Source of the DNA: Roseburia sp.
GTDB taxonomy: Bacteria > Bacillota > Clostridia > Lachnospirales > Lachnospiraceae
Direction of reading: 5' to 3'
Assembly (NCBI GenBank): GCA_019421345.1
Contig: JAHZFL010000003.1
Coordinates: forward strand, 209,716-273,715
Length of the DNA stretch: 64,000 nt
The notes under the pieces are model-generated. The model saw only the letters and a program-made list of their open reading frames with translations. It was not told where the DNA came from and made no database searches. How positions within the stretch are numbered: position 1 is the first letter of the stretch; each line of letters opens with the position of its first letter. Of this stretch, positions 27,680 through 36,221 are shown one piece after another. The translations under genes were made by a program, and so were the position numbers.

Positions 27680-28558
27680 CTACTCGATATTCTGGATCTG
27701 CTCGCGCACCTTTTCAATGTCGGTTTTCAGTGAAATACCGACATCAGAGGTCTTAATATCCGTTGTCTTGGAAAGAATGGTATTTGCCTCGCGGTTCAGC
27801 TCCTGTGCGATAAAATCAAGCTTCCTGCCGATACAGCCGCCGGCGTCTAAGGTATCCTTCATGCTTTGGATATGACTTTTTAAGCGCACAGTCTCCTCGT
27901 CGACACATACCTTATCGGCAAAAATTGTAATCTCCGCGGCGATTCTGGCATCATCCATCTGCCGGTCGCCCAAAAGTTCCGCCACCTTTTCATTTAAGCG
28001 TTCTTTATATTCGGCTAAAATCTGCGGAGAACGTTCCTCAATATAAGCGACATGGGAAAGCATCGCGTCCAGCTTGCCGCTAATATCTGCGGAAAGATGC
28101 TTCCCTTCTGCAATGCGGCTTTCCACTAACTGTGTGACCGCACCCCGGATCGCCTGCTCAAGCAGCTCCCAAAGCTCCTCCTCATTATCTGTCTGCTCCT
28201 CCAGTGTAAAGACCTCTGGAAATCCGGCAAGCGTGCTTACGCGTATATCATTCTCAATGTGAAGCTTCTGCTCCATCTGCTGAAAGCATGCAAGGTACTG
28301 GCCGGCAATCGCCTCGTTATACCGCAAAAGCAGATCTCCCTGCGTTTCATTCGCATAGGTGATAAAAACATCCGTCTTACCACGCTCTAAATACTCCTTA
28401 AGCACGCTTCGGATCGAACTCTCGAAACAGTTTAGCTTTTTGGGGAGCTTTAGATTGATATCCAGATAGCGGTGATTCACCGATTTTATCTCGACGAGAA
28501 GCTTGCGGTGTCCGGCTGTCACCTCGCAGCGCCCGAATCCGGTCATACTTTTGATCAT
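27680..28558 (-). CDS. YicC family endoribonuclease
   Basis: About 292 residues from the ATG at 28558, giving the invariant start MIKSMTGFGRCEV. YicC proteins are ribonucleases shown to cut small RNAs in enterobacteria. The N-terminal and C-terminal YicC domains are both present (VEIKSVNHRYLDINLKLP; FIAQELNREANTILSKTTD). It is the first gene of the yicC-remA-gmk-rpoZ unit. Confidence 0.93.
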   Translation of the reverse strand: MIKSMTGFGRCEVTAGHRKLLVEIKSVNHRYLDINLKLPKKLNCFESSIRSVLKEYLERGKTDVFITYANETQGDLLLRYNEAIAGQYLACFQQMEQKLHIENDIRVSTLAGFPEVFTLEEQTDNEEELWELLEQAIRGAVTQLVESRIAEGKHLSADISGKLDAMLSHVAYIEERSPQILAEYKERLNEKVAELLGDRQMDDARIAAEITIFADKVCVDEETVRLKSHIQSMKDTLDAGGCIGRKLDFIAQELNREANTILSKTTDIKTSDVGISLKTDIEKVREQIQNIE

Positions 28559-28587
28559 GAATGTTCTCCTAATATGCATGACATAAC

Positions 28588-28623
28588 AGTGTCCTCTTGT
28601 TTCAACAGAAACTCGCGGACACT
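28588..28623 (-). other. Two-tier hairpin in the yicC 5' UTR
   Basis: AGTGTCC/GGACACT encloses GTTTC/GAAAC with a symmetric 4x4 internal loop (GCGA and AAGA on the minus strand). It overlaps the nadR stop and falls right after the predicted yicC transcription start. It could end nad transcription or protect the yicC mRNA; the T-tract is weak. Confidence 0.45.
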
Positions 28624-29203
28624 AATTTGATTTATTATAGAACGATTTTAACGGGAAGTCAAGATTTTCATAAGGAAGGAGCTCTGCAAGAAACTGTTTT
28701 TCGGCAAGCGCCGCCTCAATTTCATCTAAAATTTCTTCGCTCTCCGCAGAAATTTCATGAAAATGATAGCCGCAGGTAAGCGCAGAGAGCGGCGTTGACC
28801 GCCCTTTGGTCAAGGTTTGTACAAATCGGCTGATGTCTCTGCGGCTTTTGATGGAGAGCGGCGCTTTCACCTTTCCGTAAAGCTTATGATTGACCATGAC
28901 ATTTAAAACGCTGCCGCCAAGATCGATAATAGTCGTAAGCTCCTCCGTGATCTGCTCCGCAGTATGGCACATCTTAAGCAATCGGGATTTCTGCTTCGGT
29001 CGGTCTAAAAGGTAGCCTCTCGCCGTTGCCGCAATGGAATGCCCTTCTGTGCGTAAAAGTGCGATGTCCTGTACCACAACCTGTCTGCTGACACCTGTTT
29101 TTTTGCCGAGATATGCGCCGGAGAGCGGCAGCTCGCTCTCTTGCAGTAAGCAAAGAAGCAATTTTCTTCTGTCTGTACCATTCATTGGTCCATCCATGCT
29201 CAT
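28622..29203 (-). CDS. NadR/NiaR-type nicotinate-responsive repressor
   Basis: A 193-residue repressor with an N-terminal HTH_11 (SGAYLGKKTGVSRQVVVQDI) and the C-terminal 3H domain, whose histidines appear in VNHKLYG and CGYHFHEI. The family (YrxA/NiaR) binds nicotinate and represses NAD synthesis genes. It is the third gene after nadB and nadC, so it probably represses its own operon. Confidence 0.9.
   Translation of the reverse strand: MSMDGPMNGTDRRKLLLCLLQESELPLSGAYLGKKTGVSRQVVVQDIALLRTEGHSIAATARGYLLDRPKQKSRLLKMCHTAEQITEELTTIIDLGGSVLNVMVNHKLYGKVKAPLSIKSRRDISRFVQTLTKGRSTPLSALTCGYHFHEISAESEEILDEIEAALAEKQFLAELLPYENLDFPLKSFYNKSN
28634..28662 (-). promoter_or_regulatory. Promoter for yicC-remA-gmk-rpoZ
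   Basis: TTGACT (28657-28662), a 17-nt spacer and TATAAT (28634-28639) on the minus strand, lying inside the last codons of nadR. Confidence 0.75.
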
Positions 29204-29218
29204 ACGATCGGTTCCTTT

Positions 29219-30070
29219 CTAATGCACCCTAAGATGCTTTAAGCTCAGGTCAAGAATGGGCGCGGAATGTGTGAGTGCGCCGCTGGAAACATAATCGACG
29301 CCAAGCGCGGTAATCATCTTAATATTTTCTTTTGTGATATTGCCGGAGCACTCTGTCTTAGCGCGCCCGTCAATGATACGGATCGCCTCCGTCATTTCCT
29401 CCGGCGTCATATTGTCAAGCATGATAATGTCTGCACCTGCGTCAGCCGCCGCTCTTACCATGTCAAGATTCTCGGTCTCCACCTCGATCTTTCGTACAAA
29501 CGGTGCATATGCCCTGGCGGCGTCAATCGCCTCTTTCACACCGCCCGCCGCATCGATATGGTTATCCTTTAGCAGAACGCCGTCCGACAGATTATATCGG
29601 TGGTTGCAGCCGCCGCCGATGCGCACGGCATATTTCTCAAAAATCCGCATTCCGGGCGTCGTCTTTCGAGTGTCAAGGAGCGTTGTTTTTGTCCCCTCCA
29701 AAAGCTGCGCCACACTGTGCGTATAGGTCGCGATGCCGGAAAGGCGCTGCAGATAATTTAACGCTGTCCGCTCTCCCGATAAGAGTACGCGAACGTCCCC
29801 TGTAATCACGGCAAGAAGCTGTCCCTTTGTTACCGCGTCTCCGTCCTGTGCCCGAAATTCCACCTCTGTTTTAGGATCGAGCATTGTAAACACGCGCGCG
29901 AAAATCTGCAGTCCCGCAATGATCCCGTCCTGCTTGCAGATCAGCTGCACGTCTCCCTTTTTGTATTCCGGCATCACAGCGTTTGTCGTCACATCCTCGC
30001 TGCTGATGTCCTCCTCTAGGGCAAGCCTGATATATTTGTCAGCTGCCAGCTGCATAGTGATCGGATTCAT
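29219..30070 (-). CDS. nadC: Nicotinate-nucleotide pyrophosphorylase (quinolinate phosphoribosyltransferase)
   Basis: A 283-residue type II phosphoribosyltransferase that turns quinolinate and PRPP into nicotinate mononucleotide. Visible motifs: LLDTRKTTPGMR, RIGGGCNHRYNLSDGVLLKDNH and IMLDNMTPEEM. It overlaps the nadB stop by 4 nt. Confidence 0.96.
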   Translation of the reverse strand: MNPITMQLAADKYIRLALEEDISSEDVTTNAVMPEYKKGDVQLICKQDGIIAGLQIFARVFTMLDPKTEVEFRAQDGDAVTKGQLLAVITGDVRVLLSGERTALNYLQRLSGIATYTHSVAQLLEGTKTTLLDTRKTTPGMRIFEKYAVRIGGGCNHRYNLSDGVLLKDNHIDAAGGVKEAIDAARAYAPFVRKIEVETENLDMVRAAADAGADIIMLDNMTPEEMTEAIRIIDGRAKTECSGNITKENIKMITALGVDYVSSGALTHSAPILDLSLKHLRVH

Positions 30071-31257
30071 GTTCCGCTCTCCTCCTTACTCTGTTCTATG
30101 TGCGCCGCCGCGCGTTTTGCAAATACCAGACTCTCCAAAAGACTGTTGCTCGCCAGGCGGTTCTTCCCGTGTACGCCGTTGCAGCTTGTCTCACCCACTG
30201 CATACAGATGCGGCATCGTCGTCATGGAATGACTGTCGACATAGACGCCTCCCATAAAATAATGCTGCGCCGGAACGATCGGAACCGGCTCTTTCAAAAG
30301 ATCGTAGCCTTCGTCGAGACATTTCTGATAGATATTTGGAAAATGCTCCAAAATCACCTTCCTTGGAACCTTTTCAAAGGAAAGATATTCGTATTTTACC
30401 TGTTCCTTTTTCATCTCCTCATAAATTGCCTGTGTCACCACATCACGCGGCAAAAGCTCGTTGACGAACCGTTCCCCCTTGTGATTGAGAAGGATTGCGC
30501 CCTCGCCTCTTGCCGATTCCGAGATCAAAAAGCTGCGTCCCGGTTTCTCGCTATAAAGACAGGTCGGATGAATCTGCACATAATCCATATGCTCCAGCCG
30601 GACGCCATGCTTTTTTGCAATGCGGCAGGCGTCGCCCGTCAACGATGAAAAATTTGTAGAGTGTTCATAAAGACCGCCGATGCCTCCGGTCGCCATAACA
30701 ACATCGCCCGCCTGGATCAAAAGCCGCTCTCCCTCTTTTGTTTCTGCAAGAATCCCAAAGCACGCGCCGTCTCTTGCGAGAATGTCCGTCATTGCCGTGT
30801 ATTCCATGATCGCGGCGTTTGGCAGACGTTTAACCTGTGCAAGCAGCTTTGTTGTGATTTCTTTTCCCGTAATATCCTTATGATAACAAATGCGCGCTCT
30901 CGAATGTGCGCCCTCGCGCGTGTAAGCAAGCGAGCCGTCCGCGTTTTTGGCAAAACGCACGCCAAGCGCCAAAAGCTCATCAATTACGGCGCGGCTTCCG
31001 CGCAGCATAATATCGACGCTCTCCCTCCGGTTCTCATAGTGACCCGCGCGCATTGTGTCCTCAAAATAGCTGTCATAGTCAGCTTCATCTGCAAGCACGC
31101 AGATGCCGCCCTGTGCAAGCATGGAATCACAGCTTTCCAAATCCTCCTTAGAAAGCATTAAAATCCGTTTACCGGCGTCTAAATGCAATGCTGTGTAAAG
31201 TCCCGCAACACCGCAGCCTGCGATAACGACGTCGTACTCATAGGTTGACCGTTCCAT
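30067..31257 (-). CDS. nadB: L-aspartate oxidase, short form
   Basis: A 396-residue flavoprotein that oxidises L-aspartate to iminoaspartate. The FAD-binding GxGxxG is in VIAGCGVAGLYTAL; catalytic-region motifs include VQIHPTCLY, SARGEGAILL and AQHYFMGGVYVD, with GKNRLASNSLLESLVF near the C-terminus. It ends soon after this point, so the C-terminal helical domain of about 130 residues found in longer NadB proteins is missing. The start follows AAGAAGG. No nadA is nearby, although NadA normally uses the product. Confidence 0.9.
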   Translation of the reverse strand: MERSTYEYDVVIAGCGVAGLYTALHLDAGKRILMLSKEDLESCDSMLAQGGICVLADEADYDSYFEDTMRAGHYENRRESVDIMLRGSRAVIDELLALGVRFAKNADGSLAYTREGAHSRARICYHKDITGKEITTKLLAQVKRLPNAAIMEYTAMTDILARDGACFGILAETKEGERLLIQAGDVVMATGGIGGLYEHSTNFSSLTGDACRIAKKHGVRLEHMDYVQIHPTCLYSEKPGRSFLISESARGEGAILLNHKGERFVNELLPRDVVTQAIYEEMKKEQVKYEYLSFEKVPRKVILEHFPNIYQKCLDEGYDLLKEPVPIVPAQHYFMGGVYVDSHSMTTMPHLYAVGETSCNGVHGKNRLASNSLLESLVFAKRAAAHIEQSKEESGT

Positions 31258-31299
31258 AGTGTCCTTCTTTCCTATCTGTCCATTTCACAGTTTTCCATG

Positions 31300-31328
31300 A
31301 GTATAGCATATATGTATACACCTGACAA
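31300..31328 (-). promoter_or_regulatory. Promoter for nadB-nadC-nadR
   Basis: TTGTCA (31323-31328), a 17-nt spacer and TATACT (31300-31305) on the minus strand, 43 nt before the nadB start. Confidence 0.75.
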
Positions 31329-31338
31329 GACAGATGTG
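31319..31338 (-). promoter_or_regulatory. Candidate NiaR operator over the -35 of nadB
   Basis: An imperfect inverted repeat, ACATCTG-N6-CAGGTGT, spans the -35 box of the nadB promoter (6 of 7 arm positions pair). The position suits repression by the NiaR-type protein encoded in the operon; the link is an inference. Confidence 0.45.
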
Positions 31339-31341
31339 GAA

Positions 31342-32388
31342 TTAAGTGCTGGGAACAAAACGTCTGACAGATTTTTCAAAAAGGCGATAAAAAATCTGTC
31401 CATACAGACTTCCGCAGATATTATGTAAAATGCGGAAGAAAATAGCGCCCGGAAGTCCGATCAGCCCCGTTGCGACAGCCATCGCGCCAAACGAATTGAA
31501 AAACGACTGCCAGCCGTAGTCTGCCGATAAGCCGACGCCGATTCCGCCGATAATTCCCGCGTAGGACAAAAATGACGGGGGAAGCAGCAGATAAAGCAGC
31601 AAAAATACAATACCGCCAAACAGATTCCCAGGTATCCTTCCGTATGCCCGCGCCTTCGCATCCTGATGAAACGGCAGCATCACGGACATCGCCGCGATCC
31701 CCGCCCACATGGAACGCGGAAAATGAAAAAGCTCCATCAGGCACATCAGGGATGAAACGCCAAGTGCCAGCGAAATCTGCCATTTTGTGCGTGAGGACGC
31801 CAGATCAAATTCAAAAAATACATGCTTTAGCTCTCTCTTATACACACGTCCGCGATGTCCTCTGTAAAACACAAGCATCGTAAGCGCTGCTCCAAGCGCA
31901 AGTCCTGCAATTCTTAAAGAAAAATCCCTGCCTGATACGTCATAGCCATAGAGCAGCAGATAGCCGAGTATGACCGTCGACTGGTTTGACATGATAAAAT
32001 TATGGCAGCTCAGCAGCGCAAGCAGAAATATACATGCGATATTGACAAGCATTCCTCCGACCGGACCAAGTGCATTGGCAAGTCTTGGTCCGCCGGTCAA
32101 TACCGCAAAAATAGTGACGATGACAAAGAGCGAATGCTTCATACAGATGCCGAAATCCGCATTTTTAAAAACCATGAGAAAAAGCAGTACGACAACTCCC
32201 ACGATGCTGTTTTCTCCGCCGAGCAGCGCACTGGCACCCATGACAAAGCCCATGCAAAACAGCATGGTAATGGCGATCTTAAACAGATAGATCGCAATAT
32301 GCCGCAGTTTTTCCCTCCTGTTTGCGGCATTTCTTATGACTGCCTTTGAGCCCGCCTGATTTAATTGTAATTCCTGATAAAATGTCAT
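31342..32388 (-). CDS. ArAE/FUSC family aromatic acid exporter-like protein
   Basis: About 348 residues with ten or so hydrophobic segments in two clusters (residues 30-165 and 205-330) around a basic cytoplasmic stretch (RGHRGRVYKRELKH). This is the FUSC/ArAE layout; relatives export aromatic or fusaric acids. The start at 32388 has GGAG 6 nt upstream; 32400 is possible. It is a separate unit between nadB and the CPBP protease. Confidence 0.8.
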   Translation of the reverse strand: MTFYQELQLNQAGSKAVIRNAANRREKLRHIAIYLFKIAITMLFCMGFVMGASALLGGENSIVGVVVLLFLMVFKNADFGICMKHSLFVIVTIFAVLTGGPRLANALGPVGGMLVNIACIFLLALLSCHNFIMSNQSTVILGYLLLYGYDVSGRDFSLRIAGLALGAALTMLVFYRGHRGRVYKRELKHVFFEFDLASSRTKWQISLALGVSSLMCLMELFHFPRSMWAGIAAMSVMLPFHQDAKARAYGRIPGNLFGGIVFLLLYLLLPPSFLSYAGIIGGIGVGLSADYGWQSFFNSFGAMAVATGLIGLPGAIFFRILHNICGSLYGQIFYRLFEKSVRRFVPST

Positions 32389-32472
32389 AATAATCTCCAT
32401 TCCAACTTCAAACTTTGCAATTTGCAGTGAGGGATTATACCATCAGAAGATCTATTTGTCAATTTCAAAAAT

Positions 32473-33477
32473 TTATTTTTCCGGCTGCGCCTCTCCGGCT
32501 TCCGCCGCCTCAAAAACACCGTCCTTTGACTTTCGCGTGAACAGGAATAAAGTTCCCGCGACAAGTACGACCGTGGTCGCAAGACCGCCCTCCATGCCGA
32601 ACGCTCCGCCGTGTATCAGTCCTCTCCCTTCCGTCGTCACACTCTCAAACACCGTGCAGGAGGTCTCGATGCCGCTCACCTTGATCCCATAGAAATTTCC
32701 CTGTACAAAGTTCCAGATCGAGTGAAGCGCCCCAATCCCCCAGATACTTCCGCGCTTGATAAAGTAAACCGATGCAAAAATGCCAAACAGTGTCAGATTG
32801 AGAAAGGCAAGCACGCTGATCCCGCTGTTTGCCAGATGCAGCGCTGCAAAGAAAAGCGCATTTAAGATAACTGCAACCCACATCGGATAGCGTCTGCCGA
32901 TTGATACGAAAAGGTAGCTGCGCAGCAGCACCTCCTCCGCCATTCCCTGGATCAGGAATCCAAGCCCGAACAGCAGAAAGATTCCCGGCGTAAATGATGC
33001 CAAAAAACCGGTCAGCTTCAGCGAGCCCGTCACGACGCAGAGTAAGACTGCCGCCGAAAAAATAGCAAAGCCCACAACAAGTCCGATGCCGTATTCTTTC
33101 AGAAAATCCTTTTTCACGAAACCGAGCGTCTCCATCCTACGCTTTTGAAGCAGCTTACAAAACAGCATCGTGATCAGGATCATAAAAATATTGGAAAACA
33201 GCATACTGATGATGATCGGATCGCTGCTCGCAAGACGCGCAGCGGCATCCATCAGCAGATCATAGTCTCCCGCTGCGACCGCATCCAGATAGCCCCGGTC
33301 GGTGGACATCAGAAAAATCTGCACCGGCACAACCGCAAAGGACTGCGCAAGAGAAATGACAAAAAACAGCACGGTAAATATCAAAAGCTCTACAAACCAG
33401 TTTCTGCCCTTTTTTGCCGCCCGCGCCTCCAACACGGCTCTTGGGGTTTCCAGCTTTAAGTTCAACTTCATATTCAT
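32473..33477 (-). CDS. CPBP family intramembrane metalloprotease
   Basis: A 334-residue polytopic membrane protein. The CPBP/Abi motif is present as GMAEEVLLRSYLF (EExxxR) with a following conserved histidine in FFAALHLANSG. Relatives process prenylated or bacteriocin-related proteins and can give self-immunity. Start with AGGAGG. No bacteriocin gene is adjacent, so its role here is open. Confidence 0.85.
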   Translation of the reverse strand: MNMKLNLKLETPRAVLEARAAKKGRNWFVELLIFTVLFFVISLAQSFAVVPVQIFLMSTDRGYLDAVAAGDYDLLMDAAARLASSDPIIISMLFSNIFMILITMLFCKLLQKRRMETLGFVKKDFLKEYGIGLVVGFAIFSAAVLLCVVTGSLKLTGFLASFTPGIFLLFGLGFLIQGMAEEVLLRSYLFVSIGRRYPMWVAVILNALFFAALHLANSGISVLAFLNLTLFGIFASVYFIKRGSIWGIGALHSIWNFVQGNFYGIKVSGIETSCTVFESVTTEGRGLIHGGAFGMEGGLATTVVLVAGTLFLFTRKSKDGVFEAAEAGEAQPEK

Positions 33478-33625
33478 GTTTTCTACCTCCTGTCATTAAA
33501 TTACCATAGTGGTATAGACATGTAAAGTGTGAAAGAAACGATCGTGAAAGTTCTTTTTGTATAATTTTCACCTCCCTGCAAATACTGTTCCCATACAGTC
33601 AGTCCATAATGAAGGAGGATTTACC

Positions 33626-34060
33626 ATGACAACGACCGATACTATTTCTCTTTTGCGCGAATGTAACGCGGGAACACAGATGGCAGTCTTTTCTATCAAC
33701 GAGATAATGGAAAATGTAAAGGAACCAAAGCTTTTGGAGCTGTTATCAGCAGCGAAGGAGCAGCACGAGCGGCTTGGCAATGAAATCCATGTGCTCCTGC
33801 AGCAAAACGGCGACGAGACAAAGGACCCCGGCGCTGTGGCAAAGGGTATGTCATGGCTGAAAACAAACGCAAAGCTCGCCTTGCATGACAGCGACCGCGT
33901 CTGCGCGGGACTTGTGACAGACGGCTGCCACATGGGAATCAAAACGATCCAGCGCTATCTGAACGAGTATTTGGCGGCGGACAAGATTTCCGTGCAAAAG
34001 GCGCAGGAGTTGAGCAAGATAGAGGAAAAACTCGTTGAGGCTCTAAAACCATATCTTTAG
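33626..34060 (+). CDS. Small helical-bundle protein of unknown function
   Basis: A 144-residue protein, with the start at 33626 chosen because GAAGGAGG lies just upstream; the longer open frame from 33557 is unlikely. It is predicted all-helical, with LLRECNAGTQMAVFSINEIM at the start and a basic C-terminus. The profile resembles the ferritin-like four-helix bundles of the DUF2383 type found in Lachnospiraceae, but no metal ligand pattern is obvious. Function is unknown. A strong terminator follows. Confidence 0.7.
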   Translation: MTTTDTISLLRECNAGTQMAVFSINEIMENVKEPKLLELLSAAKEQHERLGNEIHVLLQQNGDETKDPGAVAKGMSWLKTNAKLALHDSDRVCAGLVTDGCHMGIKTIQRYLNEYLAADKISVQKAQELSKIEEKLVEALKPYL

Positions 34061-34097
34061 GGAGTCAGCATAAAAGTTTCGTATAAAGCAAACACAA

Positions 34098-34150
34098 AAC
34101 TGCCGTCAGGGATGCGCGCTGCGCTTTCCTGACGGCAGTTGTCAATTTTT
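34098..34150. terminator. Bidirectional terminator
   Basis: AACTGCCGTCAGG and CCTGACGGCAGTT form a 13-bp perfect stem with a 17-nt loop (34098-34140), followed by a T-run on the plus strand. It separates the convergent small helical gene and pepF. Confidence 0.85.
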
Positions 34151-34156
34151 ACCGTA

Positions 34157-35953
34157 TTAAATCAATGTCTCAATCTCGTCTAGCACCTCACCGAACACAT
34201 CGAGTGCATTCTGGATCGGAGTCGCTTCCTCCATGTTGATGCCGACCATCTTTAAGAGCTCTACCGGAGACTTTGAGCAGCCGCCGGATAAAAATTCTTT
34301 ATAGCGTTCCACTGCCGGAGCGCCCTTCTCTAAAATTTCATGAGCGATTGCAACTGCGGCAGAAAAGCTTGTCGCATACTGATATACATAGAAATTATAG
34401 TAGAAATGCGGGATTCTCGCCCACTCATAGGAAATCTCCTCGTCGGAAACCATATCCGGACCGTAATACTTTTTATTAAGTTCCAGATACAGCGCACAGA
34501 GATTGTCCGCTGTCAGGTTCTCGCCGTTTTCCACCATTGCATTGGAGCGCATCTCATACTCCGCAAACATCGTCTGACGGTATACCGTTCCCTTAAAGCT
34601 GTCGAGATAGTGATTGAGCAGATATGCGCGCTCCTTCTGATCCTCGGTATTGGCAAGCAGGTATTCCATCAAAAGGATCTCGTTGCAGGTGGACGCCACC
34701 TCAGCGACAAAAATCTTATAGCCGGCATAGATATACGGCTGATTCTCGTTCGAGTAGTAGGAATGCATCGCATGACCCATCTCGTGCGCAAGCGTAAACA
34801 TATTATCCAGCGTGTCGTTATGATTTAACAATACAAACGGATGTGCGCCGTAAGCGCCTGCGGAATAAGCGCCGCTCCGCTTTCCCTCATTCTCATAGAC
34901 ATCCAGCCAACGGCTCTCAAAGCCCTCTTTTACTTTGGCAACATAATCTTCGCCAAGAGGAGCCAGCGCCTTTAACACCGTCTCCTTTGCCTCCTCGAAC
35001 GTAATCTTTTTCGCAACATCCGCGATCATCGGCGTATAAATGTCATACATATGAAGCTCGTCCACGCCGAGACATTTCTTGCGCAGTCTTACATAACGGT
35101 GCATCTTATCCATGTTCTTATTGACGGTCTCCACCAGATTGTAGTACACCTTGGACGGCACGTTATTTGCATCCACGGCAGCCTCAAGCGTAGACGGATA
35201 ATTTCTTGCCTTCGCATAAAAAATCTGCTGCTTGACCTGACCGTTATAAAGCCCTGCCAAAGTGTTTGCAAACTGCTTGTAGACACTGTAAAAATTCTCA
35301 AAGGCGTCCTTTCTGACGCGGCGGTCTGCGGATTCCTCAAGCGGTACAAAATTGCCGTGGGAAAGGCGTACGGTCTCCCCATTCTCGTCCGTGATCTGCG
35401 GATAAACCATATCCGCGTTGCTGATAATGGAAAATACCTGATCCGGCACCTGCGCCATCTCTCCGGTCATTGCGACGAGCTTTTCCATCTCAGACGATAA
35501 GCTGTGCGCCTTGCGTCTTTGAATCTCTTGGATCTGTCCGCGATAAAGCGCAAGCGCCGGCTTTTCCTTTATATACTGCTCCAGCAGGTCCGTATCTGCC
35601 GCCAGGATCTCCGGCACGATAAACGCGGTGCGGCTGGAATAGTCGGTATAGAGTGTGTACATCCTCTGGGACATCGCCTGATGCGCCGTATTTTTCTGAT
35701 CCTGATCAAAGAGACGCTCCGCATAACTGAAGGCAAGCTCAAGCTTCTGCTCTGCATCCGCCGACTTTTCAAGCACGGCAAGAAGATTTTCTGCTGACGC
35801 CGTCACCTTTCCCTCAAAGGCTTCCAATTCCCCGGTCAGGGTCCGGCAGGCAGAAAGCTGCTCCTCCCACGCCTCCTTAGAGGCGAACATCGCACTTAAG
35901 TCCCATGTATATTCTTCTTTTACTTCACTTCTTTTTGGTAATTCTTTTGCCAT
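34157..35953 (-). CDS. pepF: Oligoendopeptidase F
   Basis: About 598 residues of an M3B zinc peptidase that cuts peptides of roughly 7-17 residues inside the cell. The zinc motif is FTLAHEMGHAMHSYYS (HExxH) and the third ligand is in FVAEVASTCNEILLMEY. The start at 35953 gives MAKELPKRSEVKEEYTWDL with AAGGAGG 6 nt upstream; an ATG one codon before is less well spaced. Two units of a hairpin repeat lie just upstream (35987-36049). Confidence 0.94.
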   Translation of the reverse strand: MAKELPKRSEVKEEYTWDLSAMFASKEAWEEQLSACRTLTGELEAFEGKVTASAENLLAVLEKSADAEQKLELAFSYAERLFDQDQKNTAHQAMSQRMYTLYTDYSSRTAFIVPEILAADTDLLEQYIKEKPALALYRGQIQEIQRRKAHSLSSEMEKLVAMTGEMAQVPDQVFSIISNADMVYPQITDENGETVRLSHGNFVPLEESADRRVRKDAFENFYSVYKQFANTLAGLYNGQVKQQIFYAKARNYPSTLEAAVDANNVPSKVYYNLVETVNKNMDKMHRYVRLRKKCLGVDELHMYDIYTPMIADVAKKITFEEAKETVLKALAPLGEDYVAKVKEGFESRWLDVYENEGKRSGAYSAGAYGAHPFVLLNHNDTLDNMFTLAHEMGHAMHSYYSNENQPYIYAGYKIFVAEVASTCNEILLMEYLLANTEDQKERAYLLNHYLDSFKGTVYRQTMFAEYEMRSNAMVENGENLTADNLCALYLELNKKYYGPDMVSDEEISYEWARIPHFYYNFYVYQYATSFSAAVAIAHEILEKGAPAVERYKEFLSGGCSKSPVELLKMVGINMEEATPIQNALDVFGEVLDEIETLI

Positions 35954-35986
35954 CATATCCTCCTTATTCTGTCCTGATGAAACAAC

Positions 35987-36011
35987 GAGCGGCACACTGT
36001 GCGAGCCACTC
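35987..36011 (-). repeat. Dispersed hairpin repeat, unit 2 (pepF leader)
   Basis: A 25-nt hairpin read on the minus strand, with an 11-position stem starting GAGTGGC, a loop ACA, and a conserved U-U mismatch at stem position 8. It is flanked by TTGACATAAGA on the 5' side and GTTGTTTC on the 3' side. Similar units are at 36025, 54240 and 58136. Confidence 0.75.
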
Positions 36012-36024
36012 TTATGTCAACAAC

Positions 36025-36049
36025 GGTCATCACGCTGTGCGAGATTCCC
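36025..36049 (-). repeat. Dispersed hairpin repeat, unit 1 (pepF leader)
   Basis: A more divergent copy lying 38 nt from unit 2, giving a tandem pair. It has the same geometry, ACA loop and U-U mismatch, but two stem pairs become A-U and U-A. TGACATAAGG precedes it and GTTGTTGA follows. Confidence 0.7.
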
Positions 36050-36144
36050 TTATGTCACTCCAAAAGCAATGATATTTTGCTTCTTCCATAAATTTACTAT
36101 GTCACAGCAAAAAAGTAAAGAGGAAACTGCCATTTCCCTCACCC

Positions 36145-36173
36145 TTGCGTTTCGGCGGTGTATCAACTATAAT
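36145..36173 (+). promoter_or_regulatory. Promoter for rqcH
   Basis: TTGCGT (36145-36150), a 17-nt spacer and TATAAT (36168-36173), 48 nt before the ATG at 36222. Confidence 0.7.
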
Positions 36174-36221
36174 AAATGCGCTGCCCCTGCAGCAAAACAA
36201 ACGCAAGGAGATAGAATTTTT

